Of a stretch of 64,000 nucleotides of DNA, positions 49,837-59,476 are shown piece by piece. The DNA comes from Modicisalibacter ilicicola DSM 19980 (GTDB lineage: Bacteria; Pseudomonadota; Gammaproteobacteria; Pseudomonadales; Halomonadaceae). The position numbers and the translations under genes were made by a program. Numbering within the stretch: position 1 is the first letter of the stretch; every line of letters begins with the position of its first letter. The stretch is from contig NZ_FQUJ01000003.1 in assembly GCF_900128925.1 (NCBI RefSeq), forward strand, positions 206,940-270,939. The letters run 5' to 3'. Under the pieces are notes generated by a model. That model was given only the letters and a program-made list of their open reading frames with translations, was not told the DNA's origin and did not search any database.

Positions 49837-50106
49837 CTAAGCGTCTTCCTGATCACTGCCCTGCTTCTGGTGCGTCGTGCAGTTGTCAACCACTCGTCGA
49901 ATAGCGCGAGCGTGTGCCGTCGGATTTCTCGGAGTGCTCCATACACTTGCGATACAGAACTCACCGCAACGACACTCGTTATCGTTGTAGGGGCAGTAAA
50001 TTCGACCCCAGGCATGGCCGCTGGCGGTCTTGATTCGCCAACCATTTGATTCTGCGTGGCGAAGTGCTGCTTCGATCTCTTTATTGGGATGGGAAGCTCG
50101 TATCAT
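49837..50106 (-). CDS. small Cys-rich protein, candidate HicA-like toxin
   Basis: An 89-residue protein: an N-terminal helix (NKEIEAALRHAESNGWRIK), then GHAWGRIYCP, a cysteine cluster (CPYNDNECRCGEFC) and a C-terminal helix (NPTAHARAIRRVVDNCTTHQ). The GWxxxxxxGH arrangement is reminiscent of the HicA double-stranded-RNA-binding fold with its catalytic histidine, but HicA lacks the four-cysteine insert, so this would be a divergent type. ATG 50106 was preferred over a TTG at 50130. It is the first gene after the palindromic operator and precedes the HTH gene. Confidence 0.65.
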   Translation of the reverse strand: MIRASHPNKEIEAALRHAESNGWRIKTASGHAWGRIYCPYNDNECRCGEFCIASVWSTPRNPTAHARAIRRVVDNCTTHQKQGSDQEDA

Positions 50107-50132
50107 CGTCTCGCCCGAGTATGGTTGCAAAA

Positions 50133-50160
50133 AATAGGGTTGTCAATTGACAACCCTATT
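50133..50160. promoter_or_regulatory. 28-bp perfect palindrome, candidate operator
   Basis: The left half AATAGGGTTGTCAA is followed directly by its exact reverse complement. It sits 26 bp upstream of the Cys-rich gene and contains TTGTCAATTGACAA. It is in promoter position and most likely is bound by the co-encoded HTH protein. Confidence 0.8.
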
Positions 50161-50180
50161 GATAATTCAGCTATTCGTTC

Positions 50181-50364
50181 TCACTCCCACTCGATCGTCG
50201 CCGGAAGCTTGCTGCTCACGTCGTAGGTCACTCGCGACACGCCACCAAGGCCGTCGCCGACCACGCCCACGGACTTGACCGGCAACAAGACGGCGAAGGC
50301 CTGGCTGGTCCTGTGGTACCAATCGGCGCTGTGCGACTCTTCGATGAAGATGCCATCGACTTCT
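50181..50364 (-). pseudogene. decayed copy of the guaA 3' end
   Basis: The fragment encodes [20 protein letters not shown], then [13 protein letters not shown], then [20 protein letters not shown] and a stop. Compared with guaA at 53351-53650 it matches the C-terminus but has lost about 40 codons in the middle (the RRYEWV...INEIS stretch). It has the same orientation as guaA. It is truncated at its 5' side near 50364. Confidence 0.88.
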
Positions 50365-50489
50365 TTAAGCTGTTGAAGACGAAAAGAGCCAACTACACTG
50401 CAGCCGAATGGACAGGATATCATCGACAGGAGAAAACCCGGGCCGCCCTGGGCGGCGCGTCTTCGCCTGATCAGCAAAAGGAGCTTGCC

Positions 50490-50918
50490 GTGATCGCCAC
50501 TGCCGAACGCACCTATCGAAGCGGGCTGCATCCGCTTCATGGGGTATTGCTTGCCGGAACCCTGCCCCTCTTCCTTGGCGCCGCGTTGAGCGACTATGCC
50601 TACTCATCGACTTATTACATACAGTGGACTCACTTCGCATCCTGGCTGATCGTCGGCGGTCTCGTGTTCAACGGCCTCGCGCTGCTATGTGCACTGATTG
50701 GCCTGTTTCGGGCCGATGGCCGTCGTCGGCTTTCCCTCGTTTACTTCTTTCTGCTATTGGCCACCTGGATACTCGGCTTCATCAATGCGCTGGTTCATAC
50801 CCGGGATGCCTGGGGCGTGATGCCCACGGGTTTCGTGCTTTCGATCATCGTTGCCGTGCTGGCCTTTGCCTCGACCTGGCTCGGTTTCTCCCGTCTCGGC
50901 GCTGGAGGCAAGTCATGA
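50490..50918 (+). CDS. DUF2231-like membrane protein
   Basis: A 142-residue protein with four hydrophobic helices; the start [20 protein letters not shown] is the DUF2231 hallmark. AAAAGGAG lies 6 bases before the GTG start. The stop overlaps the start of the sugar dehydrogenase gene by 4 bp (ATGA), and the same pairing of a DUF2231 membrane protein with a sorbosone-type dehydrogenase occurs widely, suggesting the membrane protein assists electron transfer from the PQQ enzyme. Confidence 0.82.
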   Translation: MIATAERTYRSGLHPLHGVLLAGTLPLFLGAALSDYAYSSTYYIQWTHFASWLIVGGLVFNGLALLCALIGLFRADGRRRLSLVYFFLLLATWILGFINALVHTRDAWGVMPTGFVLSIIVAVLAFASTWLGFSRLGAGGKS

Positions 50919-52348
50919 AATTTTCCGGCATTCGCTACGGCGCTCCGCTTTCGATATCCCTGATTTCGATACTGCTGATCGCCGGGGCAACCAGCGCTGA
51001 CGAAGTGGAACGACCCTACGGCGCCAACCCAACGCTGCCCGAGCCACAGCGCGGGCTGTTGCCCGGCATGACAGTGCCCGAGCCGGCGCCCTGGGGCGAC
51101 CAGAAACCCACGGTGCCCGAGGGCTATTCGATCACGGCCATCGCCACCGATCTCAAGGTGCCGCGCCAGACACTGGTACTGCCCAACGGCGATATCCTGG
51201 TGGCCGAAGGTAAAGGCGGTGGCAAAGCCCCCAGACCGAGACCGAAGGATTTCATTGCCGGTATGATCATGGCCCAAGGGACCACCTCGGTCGCGAGTGG
51301 TGACCGGTTGACGCTGCTGCGCGACAGCGATGGTGATGGCACCTATGAAGAGCAGACGGTTTTCGCCGAAAACCTCAACGCGCCTTACGGACTTGCCCTG
51401 ATCGATAATGATCTTTTCGTGGCCAACCAGGATGCGCTGGTGCGATTCGATTACGAGGAAGGCCAGACCCAGGCCAGCGGCCCGCCCGAGGTAGTGACGC
51501 TGCTACCTTCCGAGATCAATCACCACTGGACCAAGGCGCTCACCGCCAGCGCGGATGGGCAGTTCCTCTACGTCGGCATCGGCTCCAACAGCAACATCAC
51601 CGAGCGCGGCATGGCGGCGGAGGTCGGCCGGGCAGAAATCTGGCAGATCGACGCCGAGACTGGCGCGCACAAGCCTTATGCGACCGGCCTGCGTAACCCC
51701 ACGGCGCTGACCATTCAGCCGGACACGGATCAGCTCTGGGCGGTAGTCAACGAGCGCGACGAACTCGGGCCCAACCTGGTGCCCGACTACCTCACTTCGG
51801 TGCAGGAAGGCGGCTTCTACGGCTGGCCCTATAGTTATTGGGGGCAGAACGTCGATTCGCGCGTGCGCCCGCAGAACCCCGAAAAGGTGGAATCGGCGAT
51901 TTCACCCGATTACAGCCTCGGCTCGCACCGGGCACCGCTCGGCGTCGACTTCTCCACGCCCGCCGTGGGCGATGAATTCGCGGAGGGGGTATTCATCGGC
52001 GAGCACGGCAGTTGGAACCGCGCGGACCCCGTCGGCTACAAGGTGGTCTTCGTACCATTCGAGAACGGCGAGCCCGCTGGTGACCCCATCGACTTAGTGA
52101 CGGGCTTTCTGACCGAAGATAGCAAGACACGCGGTCGACCGGTCGGCGTGACCGTTGCCCCGGACGGCGCCGTGATTATTGCCGACGACCTTTCCAACAT
52201 CGTCTGGCGGGTGATGCGGGAGGGAGCCAATGCGCCGCAAGAAGCACCCGCCACCGCTGATAATGAGTCCACCACGTCCGAGGGTGGAGCCGCCGCCGCT
52301 GAAGATAAACCCGCTGCAGCCGAGGATGAGCCTGCGACATCTTCTTAA
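50915..52348 (+). CDS. PQQ-dependent sugar dehydrogenase (sorbosone dehydrogenase-like)
   Basis: A 477-residue protein with a Sec signal peptide (GAPLSISLISILLIAGATSA) and the beta-propeller of the sorbosone/glucose dehydrogenase family ([73 protein letters not shown]). It ends in an Ala/Glu-rich low-complexity tail. It is paralogous to 38127-39437 but lacks the lipobox, so it should be soluble periplasmic. It is translationally coupled to the DUF2231 gene. Confidence 0.86.
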   Translation: MKFSGIRYGAPLSISLISILLIAGATSADEVERPYGANPTLPEPQRGLLPGMTVPEPAPWGDQKPTVPEGYSITAIATDLKVPRQTLVLPNGDILVAEGKGGGKAPRPRPKDFIAGMIMAQGTTSVASGDRLTLLRDSDGDGTYEEQTVFAENLNAPYGLALIDNDLFVANQDALVRFDYEEGQTQASGPPEVVTLLPSEINHHWTKALTASADGQFLYVGIGSNSNITERGMAAEVGRAEIWQIDAETGAHKPYATGLRNPTALTIQPDTDQLWAVVNERDELGPNLVPDYLTSVQEGGFYGWPYSYWGQNVDSRVRPQNPEKVESAISPDYSLGSHRAPLGVDFSTPAVGDEFAEGVFIGEHGSWNRADPVGYKVVFVPFENGEPAGDPIDLVTGFLTEDSKTRGRPVGVTVAPDGAVIIADDLSNIVWRVMREGANAPQEAPATADNESTTSEGGAAAAEDKPAAAEDEPATSS

Positions 52349-52449
52349 ACAAGACGTAAGTTTATGATGGCATAGTGCAATACCTCGAAGGGCTTCCCTC
52401 GGGGTATTGTGCGTTTGTGCGCATCCCATCTCGCCAGATATCGACCTCT

Positions 52450-52590
52450 CTACACCCCGAGCTCACCACTGACTTGAGGGTGCCCACCAGCCAGCATGTT
52501 CATGATCAGGCGTATCGTCGTTTCCTTATTGGCGGGGTCGGACTCCGCCACCAGAAGCGTCAGCGCCGCCAAACCGACATCGTTGATCAC
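52450..52590 (-). CDS. short unidentified open frame, possibly a gene remnant
   Basis: A 46-codon frame from GTG (VINDVGLAALTLLVAESDPA ... GGHPQVSGELGV). Its regular helical composition suggests it once belonged to a protein, but no ribosome-binding site or family is recognised. The rest of 52349-52620 shows nothing else. Confidence 0.25.
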   Translation of the reverse strand: MINDVGLAALTLLVAESDPANKETTIRLIMNMLAGGHPQVSGELGV

Positions 52591-52620
52591 GGGTTCTTCA
52601 ACTTACACATTGCTCCATGC

Positions 52621-52908
52621 TCAGTGTAGTTGGCTAAAGACTTCCGGATGTTGCTCAGCAATACGCAACAGCGCGACTGCTGGGCCTTGTGGCTCTCTAC
52701 GCCCTTGCTCCCAATCTTGCAAGGTGCGAACGCTTACTCCCATGAGGCCGGCAAAGGCTGACTGAGACATTTTCAGTTTCAGCCGAATAACCTGCGGCGC
52801 TGAGGGCTCGGACAGTTCGTGAGTGCGCAGTGACAGATTGCCCTTTTTGAATTGCTTGATTTCATCAAGCCCAGCAAGGATTTCTGCACCGAGATTCCTA
52901 TCACTCAT
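52621..52908 (-). CDS. XRE-family antitoxin (NadS/HigA-like)
   Basis: A 95-residue protein with a C-terminal helix-turn-helix (LKMSQSAFAGLMGVSVRTLQ followed by DWEQGRREPQGPA). The N-terminal arm (GLDEIKQFKKG) is typical of NadS antitoxins. It begins inside the last codons of the preceding toxin gene (8-base overlap). It looks intact even though the toxin gene carries a stop codon. Confidence 0.88.
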   Translation of the reverse strand: MSDRNLGAEILAGLDEIKQFKKGNLSLRTHELSEPSAPQVIRLKLKMSQSAFAGLMGVSVRTLQDWEQGRREPQGPAVALLRIAEQHPEVFSQLH

Positions 52909-53212
52909 TTTTGATGGCCTCCGCTATCTGCTTGAGCATATGCCCGGGAATCGAAGCACGCTCAGATTTACTGTACAACGTGAGCATCCATACTTCGTGG
53001 TCAGACTTTTTTCAATAGTAGATCGCTCTAATGCCACCACTCTTGCCCGATCCCGCTGGTGCCCAACGAACCTTGCGAACACCACCAGAGCCTTTGATGA
53101 GATCGCCGGCATCAGGCTTCTGCAAAAGGTATGTTTGAAGCCCACGGTATTCTTCGTCCGTGAGGTAGCTCGGCAACAACTTGGTGAACGTAGAGGTTTC
53201 GATGAATAACAT
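52901..53212 (-). pseudogene. RelE/HigB-type toxin inactivated by an in-frame TGA
   Basis: The frame has 104 codons. It starts MLFIETSTFTKLLPSYLTDE and runs through GVRKVRWAPAGSGKSGGIRA, IYY, then TGA at 53012-53014, and then continues in frame as KKSDHEVWMLTLYSKSER to LKQIAEAIKNE. Family members have tryptophan (TGG) after IYY, so this is a single TGG-to-TGA change. The second half holds residues needed by this toxin family, so the product should be dead. Confidence 0.88.
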
Positions 53213-53220
53213 TGCCAAAA

Positions 53221-53239
53221 TGTACGGCAATGCCGTACA
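53221..53239. promoter_or_regulatory. 19-bp perfect palindrome, operator of the toxin-antitoxin pair
   Basis: TGTACGGCA, a central A and TGCCGTACA form a symmetric site 8 bp upstream of the toxin ATG. It is the likely binding site of the XRE antitoxin. Confidence 0.8.
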
Positions 53240-53283
53240 AATGTCAAGGCCAGATTAGTTAGCCGAGTTCTGTTCCCAAGCAC

Positions 53284-53313
53284 AAAAAAGCACGCCGATT
53301 GGCGTGCTTTTCT
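53284..53313 (-). terminator. rho-independent terminator of guaA
   Basis: On the minus strand, AAAAGCACGCC and GGCGTGCTTTTTTG form an 11-bp stem with a 4-base loop and a T-run, 38 bp after the guaA stop. The plus strand also reads stem plus TTTTCT, so it may be bidirectional. Confidence 0.9.
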
Positions 53314-53350
53314 CTTACCGCGAAACAAAAAGCTTACGAGCTAAGCGGAG

Positions 53351-54925
53351 TCACTCCCACTCAATCGTCGCCGGGGGCTTGCTGCTCACATCATACGTCA
53401 CCCGGGATACACCGCTGATCTCGTTGATGATGCGGTTGGAGACCTTCTCCAACAGCTCGTAGGGCAGGTGCGCCCAGCGGGCGGTCATGAAGTCGATGGT
53501 TTCCACGGCGCGCAGGGCGATGACCCATTCGTAGCGGCGGCCGTCGCCGACCACGCCGACTGACTTGACCGGCAGGAACACGGCGAAGGCCTGGCTGGTC
53601 TTGTGGTACCAGTCCGCGTTGTGCAGTTCCTCGATGAAGATGGCGTCGGCTTCGCGCAGGATGTCGGCGTACTCCTTCTTCACCTCGCCGAGGATGCGCA
53701 CCCCCAGGCCCGGCCCCGGGAAGGGGTGGCGGTAGACCATGTCGTAGGGCAGGCCGAGTTCGAGACCTAGCTTGCGCACTTCGTCCTTGAACAGCTCGCG
53801 CAGCGGTTCGACCAGCTTGAGCTTCATGGTCTCGGGCAGGCCGCCGACGTTGTGATGCGACTTGATGACATGCGCCTTGCCGGTCTTGGAGGCGGCGGAT
53901 TCGATCACGTCCGGGTAGATGGTGCCCTGAGCGAGGAAGTCGACGCCTTCGATCTTCGCGGCCTCGGCGTCGAACACGTCGATGAAGGTGTTGCCGATGG
54001 CCTTGCGCTTGGCTTCCGGGTCGCTGACGCCTTCGAGCCGGGACAGGAACTGCTCCTCGGCATCGACGCGGATCACCTTCACGCCCATGTGATTGGCGAA
54101 GGTCTCCATCACCTGGTCGCCTTCGGCCTTGCGCAGCAGGCCGTTGTCGACGAATACGCAGGTGAGCTGGTCGCCGATGGCCTTGTGCAGCAGCGCCGCC
54201 ACCACCGAGGAGTCGACGCCTCCGGATAGCCCCAGCAGCACATGCCGATCGCCGACCTGGTCGCGTACCCGGGCGCTCAGGTCCTCGACGATCCTTGCCG
54301 GGGTCCAGAGTCGCTCGGCCTGGCAGATGCCCAGCACGAAGTGCTCGAGGATGCGCTGGCCCTGCAGGGTGTGGGTCACTTCGGGGTGGAACTGCACACC
54401 AAAAAAGCGCTTATCCGGCCAGCTCATGGCAGCGATCGGGCAACTCGGCGTGGAGGCGGTGACGGTGAACTCGGCGGGTGCCTCGGCGACCTTGTCGCCA
54501 TGGCTCATCCACACATCGAGCAGCGCCTTGCCGTCATGGTCGACATGATCCTTGATGTCCCTGAACAGGGCGTCCTCGCCCTCGATGCGAATCTGCGCGT
54601 AGCCGAACTCCCGCTTGTGGGAGCCCTCGACACGCCCGCCCAGCTGCTCGGCCATGGTCTGCATGCCGTAGCAGATGCCGAACACCGGCAGGCCCAGCTC
54701 GAACACGCACTGCGGCGCCCGGGGCGAATCCAGCTCGGTCACCGACTCCGGCCCCCCGGCGAGGATGATGCCGTTGGGGTTGTAGTCGCGGATCTCGGCC
54801 TCGGTGATATCGAAGGCGCGGATCTCCGAATAGACGCCGATCTCGCGCACGCGACGGGCGATCAGCTGGGTGTACTGGGAGCCGAAGTCGAGGATCAGGA
54901 TCTTGTGGGCGTGAATGTCGGTCAT
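53351..54925 (-). CDS. guaA: GMP synthase (glutamine-hydrolysing)
   Basis: A 524-residue protein, the usual length. The class I glutaminase domain has the cysteine in [18 protein letters not shown] and the His/Glu pair in [10 protein letters not shown]. The ATP-pyrophosphatase P-loop is [18 protein letters not shown], and the dimerisation domain ends [10 protein letters not shown]. It aminates XMP to GMP. The start at ATG 54925 ([20 protein letters not shown]) matches orthologues. It is downstream of guaB in the same operon. Confidence 0.97.
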   Translation of the reverse strand: MTDIHAHKILILDFGSQYTQLIARRVREIGVYSEIRAFDITEAEIRDYNPNGIILAGGPESVTELDSPRAPQCVFELGLPVFGICYGMQTMAEQLGGRVEGSHKREFGYAQIRIEGEDALFRDIKDHVDHDGKALLDVWMSHGDKVAEAPAEFTVTASTPSCPIAAMSWPDKRFFGVQFHPEVTHTLQGQRILEHFVLGICQAERLWTPARIVEDLSARVRDQVGDRHVLLGLSGGVDSSVVAALLHKAIGDQLTCVFVDNGLLRKAEGDQVMETFANHMGVKVIRVDAEEQFLSRLEGVSDPEAKRKAIGNTFIDVFDAEAAKIEGVDFLAQGTIYPDVIESAASKTGKAHVIKSHHNVGGLPETMKLKLVEPLRELFKDEVRKLGLELGLPYDMVYRHPFPGPGLGVRILGEVKKEYADILREADAIFIEELHNADWYHKTSQAFAVFLPVKSVGVVGDGRRYEWVIALRAVETIDFMTARWAHLPYELLEKVSNRIINEISGVSRVTYDVSSKPPATIEWE

Positions 54926-55045
54926 CGGATGCTCTCTAAACAAGCAACGGCACTTTCCGCGCCGCTGAATAACAGGTATCTGCCAGCCGCCGGGATCGAG
55001 AATCTTTCGAGCAATGCTCAGGGGAGGCAAACAGCGGCGAAGCAG

Positions 55046-55117
55046 CGGAGTTTACATGCGGGTAAATGAGCATGCTGAGCCACTGTTTAACACTGCCTGA
55101 GCGAGCGCAGATGATTC
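55046..55117 (+). repeat. second copy of the dispersed intergenic repeat
   Basis: The segment begins cggagtttacatg, continues gtaaatgagcatgctgagcc and ends gagcgcagatgattctca. It matches the element split by the ISL3 transposon (6822-6849 plus 10230-10280). It lies in the 192-bp guaB-guaA gap. Confidence 0.6.
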
Positions 55118-56587
55118 TCAACCCACCCGGTAGTTGGGGGCTTCCTTCGTAATCTGCACGTCATGAACATGCGACTCGTTGAAGCCCGCGCCGGTGATCT
55201 TGACGAACTGCGGCTTGGTGCGCATCTCGTCGATGCTGCGGCAGCCGGTATAGCCCATCGAGGCGCGCAGGCCGCCCATCAGCTGGTGGACGATGGCGCT
55301 CATCATGCCCTTGTAGGGCACCCGGCCCTCGATGCCTTCCGGCACCAGCTTCTCGGCGCCGGCGCTCTTGTCCTGGAAGTAGCGATCCGCGCTGCCCTGG
55401 CTCTGGGACATGGCGCCCATGGAGCCCATGCCGCGGTAGGCCTTGTAGGTGCGCCCCTGGTAGAGTTCGACCTCGCCCGGCGCTTCCTCGGTGCCGGCCA
55501 GCAGGCCGCCGATCATCACGCAGCTGGCGCCGGCGGCGATGGCCTTGGCCAGATCCCCGGAGAAACGCACGCCGCCATCGGCAATCAGCGGAATGTCGAA
55601 CGGCTCCAGGGCCGCCGCGACATTGGAGACCGCGGTGATCTGCGGCACGCCGACACCGGCGACGATGCGGGTGGTGCAGATCGAACCGGGGCCGATGCCC
55701 ACCTTGACCGCATCGACACCGGCCTCGGCCAGGGCCTTCGCCGCATCCGCCGTGGCGATGTTGCCGCCGATGACCTGAATCTGCGGGAAATGCTCCTTGA
55801 CCCAGGCCACCCGCTCGATCACGCCCCGGGAGTGGCCATGGGCGGTATCGACGACGACCACGTCCACGCCCGCCTCGGCCAGGGCGGCGATGCGCTCCGA
55901 CGTCTCGGCACCGGTGCCTACCGCGGCACCGACCAGCAGGCGGCCGTCGGCGTCCTTGGCGGCAAACGGGTAGGTGCGTGCCTTCTCGATGTCGCGGAAG
56001 GTCACCAGGCCGCGCAGGCGGAAGTCCTTGTCGACCACCAGCATCTTCTCGATGCGATGCTCGTGCAGCTTGGCCTTGATCTGTTCCAGCGGCGTGCCCT
56101 CGAGCACGGTGACCAGCTTCTCGCGGGGCGTCATGATCGCCTCGACGCTGTCGCTGTAATCCGGCTGGAAGCGCATGTCGCGCCCCGTGACGATGCCCAC
56201 CAGGGTCTCGCCCTCGACCACCGGAAAGCCCGAGAAGCCGTATTCACTCGCCATGGCCAGCAGATCCTGCAGCTTGGCCTGAGGCGCCACGGTCACCGGG
56301 TCCTTGACGATCACGCTCTCGTGCTTCTTGACCTTGCGCACCTCCGCCGCCTGGCTGGTGATGGTCATGTTCTTGTGGATGATACCGATGCCGCCTTCCT
56401 GGGCCATGGCGATGGCCAGGCGCGCTTCGGTGACGGTATCCATGGCGGAGGAGACGAGCGGGATGTTGAGGCTGAGATTGCGGGTCAGGCGGGACTTGAG
56501 GCTGACGTCCTTGGGCAGGACATCCGAGTAGCCGGGGACGAGTAATACGTCGTCGAACGTAAGAGCTTCTTGCGCCATACGTAGCAT
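55118..56587 (-). CDS. guaB: IMP dehydrogenase
   Basis: A 489-residue protein (E. coli 488). A TIM barrel ([40 protein letters not shown]) is interrupted by two CBS domains (about 95-205). The catalytic cysteine loop is [17 protein letters not shown], and the mobile flap is [20 protein letters not shown]. It oxidises IMP to XMP. The start was set at ATG 56587 (MLRMAQEAL) by orthologue; an ATG three codons later is possible. It is first in guaBA and divergent from xseA. Confidence 0.96.
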   Translation of the reverse strand: MLRMAQEALTFDDVLLVPGYSDVLPKDVSLKSRLTRNLSLNIPLVSSAMDTVTEARLAIAMAQEGGIGIIHKNMTITSQAAEVRKVKKHESVIVKDPVTVAPQAKLQDLLAMASEYGFSGFPVVEGETLVGIVTGRDMRFQPDYSDSVEAIMTPREKLVTVLEGTPLEQIKAKLHEHRIEKMLVVDKDFRLRGLVTFRDIEKARTYPFAAKDADGRLLVGAAVGTGAETSERIAALAEAGVDVVVVDTAHGHSRGVIERVAWVKEHFPQIQVIGGNIATADAAKALAEAGVDAVKVGIGPGSICTTRIVAGVGVPQITAVSNVAAALEPFDIPLIADGGVRFSGDLAKAIAAGASCVMIGGLLAGTEEAPGEVELYQGRTYKAYRGMGSMGAMSQSQGSADRYFQDKSAGAEKLVPEGIEGRVPYKGMMSAIVHQLMGGLRASMGYTGCRSIDEMRTKPQFVKITGAGFNESHVHDVQITKEAPNYRVG

Positions 56588-56732
56588 GTCGGTTACACCC
56601 AATGAGCAGGTTGTGAAGAGAGGGGGGCGTGAAATGGATAGCCGAGTATTATAAACCTCCATTCCCGACGTCTCAATGCACGTTCGAAGAGCGTCGTGAT
56701 AAGCTGCGGCGAACCTGGCTGGAGCCCTCTTC

Positions 56733-58055
56733 ATGGCTGATCCCACAACCCTTTCCGTCAGCGATCTCAATCGCCAGGCCAGACTGATGCTCGAACGCGG
56801 CTTCGGCGACTGCTGGGTGGAAGGCGAAATCTCGGGGCTGGCCAGGCCGGCCTCGGGGCACTGCTATTTCACCCTGAAGGACGACCGGGCCCAGGTGCGC
56901 TGCGCGCTGTTCCGCACCCGGGCCCGCTTCGCCGCGCCCTTCGCCAATGGTGATCACGTGCGACTGCGCGGTCGGGTGTCGATCTTCGAGCCCAGAGGCG
57001 ACTATCAGCTGATCGTCGAGGCGGTGCAGCCCGCCGGTCAGGGCGCCCTGCTGGCGGCCTTCGAGCGTCTGAAGCACCAGTTGTCCGCCGAAGGCGTGTT
57101 CGCCAATGCCCGCCCCCTGCCCTACCCGCCGCGCCACCTGGCGCTGATCACCTCGGCCACCGGCGCGGCGGTGCGCGATGTGCTCGCGGTGCTGGCGGCG
57201 CGCTGGCCGCTATTGCAGGTGACGCTGCTGCCGGTGCCGGTGCAGGGGCGCGAGGCGGTGCCGGCGCTCATCCGCGCGATTGCCGTCGCCAACCGTTCCG
57301 AGCACTTCGATGCCCTGCTGATCACCCGCGGCGGCGGGAGTCTCGAGGATCTGTGGGCCTTCAACGACGAACACCTGGCCCGGGCGATCTTTCATTCGCG
57401 ATTGCCGGTGATGTCCGCGGTAGGTCACGAGGTGGATGTGACCCTGGCGGATTTCGCCGCCGATGTGCGCGCACCCACCCCCTCCGCCGCCGCGGAACAG
57501 CTGGTGCCGGATCGCCGCGAGCTGCAACGCCGCCTGAACGCCGGAATGCAGCAGCTGATCCGCGCTCAAGGCTTGCGCCTCGACCAGGAAGCCCAGCGGC
57601 TCGACCATCTGCGCGCCCGGTTGCGTCATCCCGGCGAGCGTCTGGCTCGGCAACGCCAGCACCTCGATCAGCTCGAGGCACGCCTGAAGCGGGCCATGCA
57701 GCAGCGCCTGATCGATGCCCGTCAGCACCATCGCCTGATAGATCGGAGCCTTTCGCGTTTCGACCCCGCCCAGCAGGTCATCGAGGCCCAACGTCGCCTG
57801 GCCCGGGCACGGGAGCGCCTGCACGTGGCATTGCCCCGACGCTTGCAGGAGGAGCGCCGGCGACTCGCGGCCCTGATGCGTGAGTTGAACGCCGTCAGCC
57901 CGTTGGCGGTTCTGGAGCGAGGCTACGCGATTGTCGAGAACGCGCAAGGCCAGGTGATCAAGCGCGCCGAGGACACCCGCCCGGGCGAGCGGCTCAGCGC
58001 ACGGCTGGCCGAAGGCAGGCTCACGCTGGAAGTGAAGAGGCGCTATCGACGCTAA
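56733..58055 (+). CDS. xseA: exodeoxyribonuclease VII large subunit
   Basis: A 440-residue protein. The N-terminal OB fold ([40 protein letters not shown]) is followed by the catalytic Exonuc_VII_L domain ([60 protein letters not shown]). A long coiled-coil arm and the C-terminal barrel ([20 protein letters not shown]) complete it. With XseB it degrades single-stranded DNA. Its stop overlaps the convergent glrR stop by 3 bp. Confidence 0.95.
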   Translation: MADPTTLSVSDLNRQARLMLERGFGDCWVEGEISGLARPASGHCYFTLKDDRAQVRCALFRTRARFAAPFANGDHVRLRGRVSIFEPRGDYQLIVEAVQPAGQGALLAAFERLKHQLSAEGVFANARPLPYPPRHLALITSATGAAVRDVLAVLAARWPLLQVTLLPVPVQGREAVPALIRAIAVANRSEHFDALLITRGGGSLEDLWAFNDEHLARAIFHSRLPVMSAVGHEVDVTLADFAADVRAPTPSAAAEQLVPDRRELQRRLNAGMQQLIRAQGLRLDQEAQRLDHLRARLRHPGERLARQRQHLDQLEARLKRAMQQRLIDARQHHRLIDRSLSRFDPAQQVIEAQRRLARARERLHVALPRRLQEERRRLAALMRELNAVSPLAVLERGYAIVENAQGQVIKRAEDTRPGERLSARLAEGRLTLEVKRRYRR

Positions 58056-59416
58056 TCGACCTCTTCCGCGGTCGCGCCCGGCTTGAACACGCTGGGCTCC
58101 AGGTCATGGCGGCCCAGCAGTTTGTAGAAATCGGTGCGATTGCGTCCGGCGATGCGCGCCGCCTGGGTCACGTTGCCCTCGGTGATCTTGAGCACCTTGA
58201 TCAGGTAGCTGCGCTCGAAGCTGGCCCGGGCATCGTTGAAGGACGGCAGCGCGTTCTCCTCGGCCATCAGCGCCTGGGAGACCAGCGCCTCGGGGATGAT
58301 CGGCGAGCTGGTCAGGGCCACGCACTGCTCGACCACGTTGACCAGCTGGCGCACATTGCCCGGCCAGGCGCTGGAGGCAAGCAGGTTCAAGGCTTCCGAG
58401 GAGAAGCCCTTGACGAAGGGCTTGTGTCGCGCGGCTGCCTGGGTCACCAGGTGCTTGGCCAGCAGCGGCACGTCCTCGGCACGGTCCTTGAGCGGCGGCA
58501 GGCGCAGGTTGACCACGTTCAGGCGGTAGTAAAGATCCTCGCGAAAGTCGCCCTCACCCATGGCACGGTCGAGATCCCGATGGGTCGCCGAGATGATGCG
58601 CACGTCGACGGGGATCGAGGTCGTCGAGCCCAAGGGGCGCACCTGGCGGTCCTGCAGCACGCGCAGCAGCTTGACCTGGAGCGGCAATGGCATGTCGCCG
58701 ATCTCGTCCAGGAACAGCGTGCCCCCGTCGGCAGCCTGGAAAAGGCCTTCGTGCTGACTGACCGCGCCGGTGAAGGCGCCCTTGGCGTGGCCGAAGAGCT
58801 CGCTTTCCAGCAGTTGCTCGGGCAAGGCCCCGCAGTTGATGGCGATGAAGGGCTTGTCGGCCCGGGAGCTGGCCTGATGAATGGCCTTGGCCAGCAACTC
58901 CTTGCCGCTGCCGCTGGGGCCGGTCAGCAGCACGCTGACATCGGAGCCGGCCACCATGCGTGCCTGCTCGAGCACCCGCTCCATGTGCGGACTGCGGGTA
59001 ATGATGGCGGCACGCCAGGCGCTGTCGCCATCGCCGGAAGTGCCCGCGGTCTGGCTCAGGGCATCCTCGATGGCGGCGAACAGCTCGTCGCGATCCACGG
59101 GCTTGGTCAGGAAGCTGAATACCCCCTGGCGCGTGGCACTGACCGCATCGGGGATCGAGCCATGGGCGGTGAGAATGATGACCGGCAAGCCCGGCGCGAG
59201 TTTCTGTACCTGATGAAACAGCGCCATGCCATCCATTTCGTCCATGCGCAGGTCGGACAGCACCAGGTCCGGGCGCGCCTGATTCAGGCTGTCCAGTGCC
59301 TGGCGGCCGCTCTCTGCCGTCGTGACCCGATAGCCACGGCTCTCCAGGCGCATTCCCAGCAACTTGAGCAGGCTGGCGTCGTCATCCACCAATAGAATGT
59401 GGGCGGCATGCTTCAC
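58052..59416 (-). CDS. glrR: sigma-54-dependent response regulator GlrR (YfhA)
   Basis: A 454-residue NtrC-type regulator. The receiver domain has phospho-acceptor D55 (LVLSDLRMDEMDG) and the acidic pocket D11/D12. The AAA+ domain has Walker A GPSGSGKE and the sigma-54 contact motif GAFTGA. The C-terminal Fis-type HTH is VTQAARIAGRNRTDFYKLLG. In E. coli, GlrR activates glmY with sigma-54 and links to envelope/amino-sugar control. The GTG start at 59416 follows AAGGAG. It is the last gene of glrK-qseG-glrR. Confidence 0.94.
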   Translation of the reverse strand: MKHAAHILLVDDDASLLKLLGMRLESRGYRVTTAESGRQALDSLNQARPDLVLSDLRMDEMDGMALFHQVQKLAPGLPVIILTAHGSIPDAVSATRQGVFSFLTKPVDRDELFAAIEDALSQTAGTSGDGDSAWRAAIITRSPHMERVLEQARMVAGSDVSVLLTGPSGSGKELLAKAIHQASSRADKPFIAINCGALPEQLLESELFGHAKGAFTGAVSQHEGLFQAADGGTLFLDEIGDMPLPLQVKLLRVLQDRQVRPLGSTTSIPVDVRIISATHRDLDRAMGEGDFREDLYYRLNVVNLRLPPLKDRAEDVPLLAKHLVTQAAARHKPFVKGFSSEALNLLASSAWPGNVRQLVNVVEQCVALTSSPIIPEALVSQALMAEENALPSFNDARASFERSYLIKVLKITEGNVTQAARIAGRNRTDFYKLLGRHDLEPSVFKPGATAEEVD

Positions 59417-59476
59417 TGTTCGACTCCTTGAGAGCGCAACGACAAGCCCTGTACCCGCCGGTGGAACACGTCGACA

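Noticed and set aside
50181-50364. A functional second guaA
   Set aside because: Only a C-terminal remnant with an internal deletion of about 40 codons remains.
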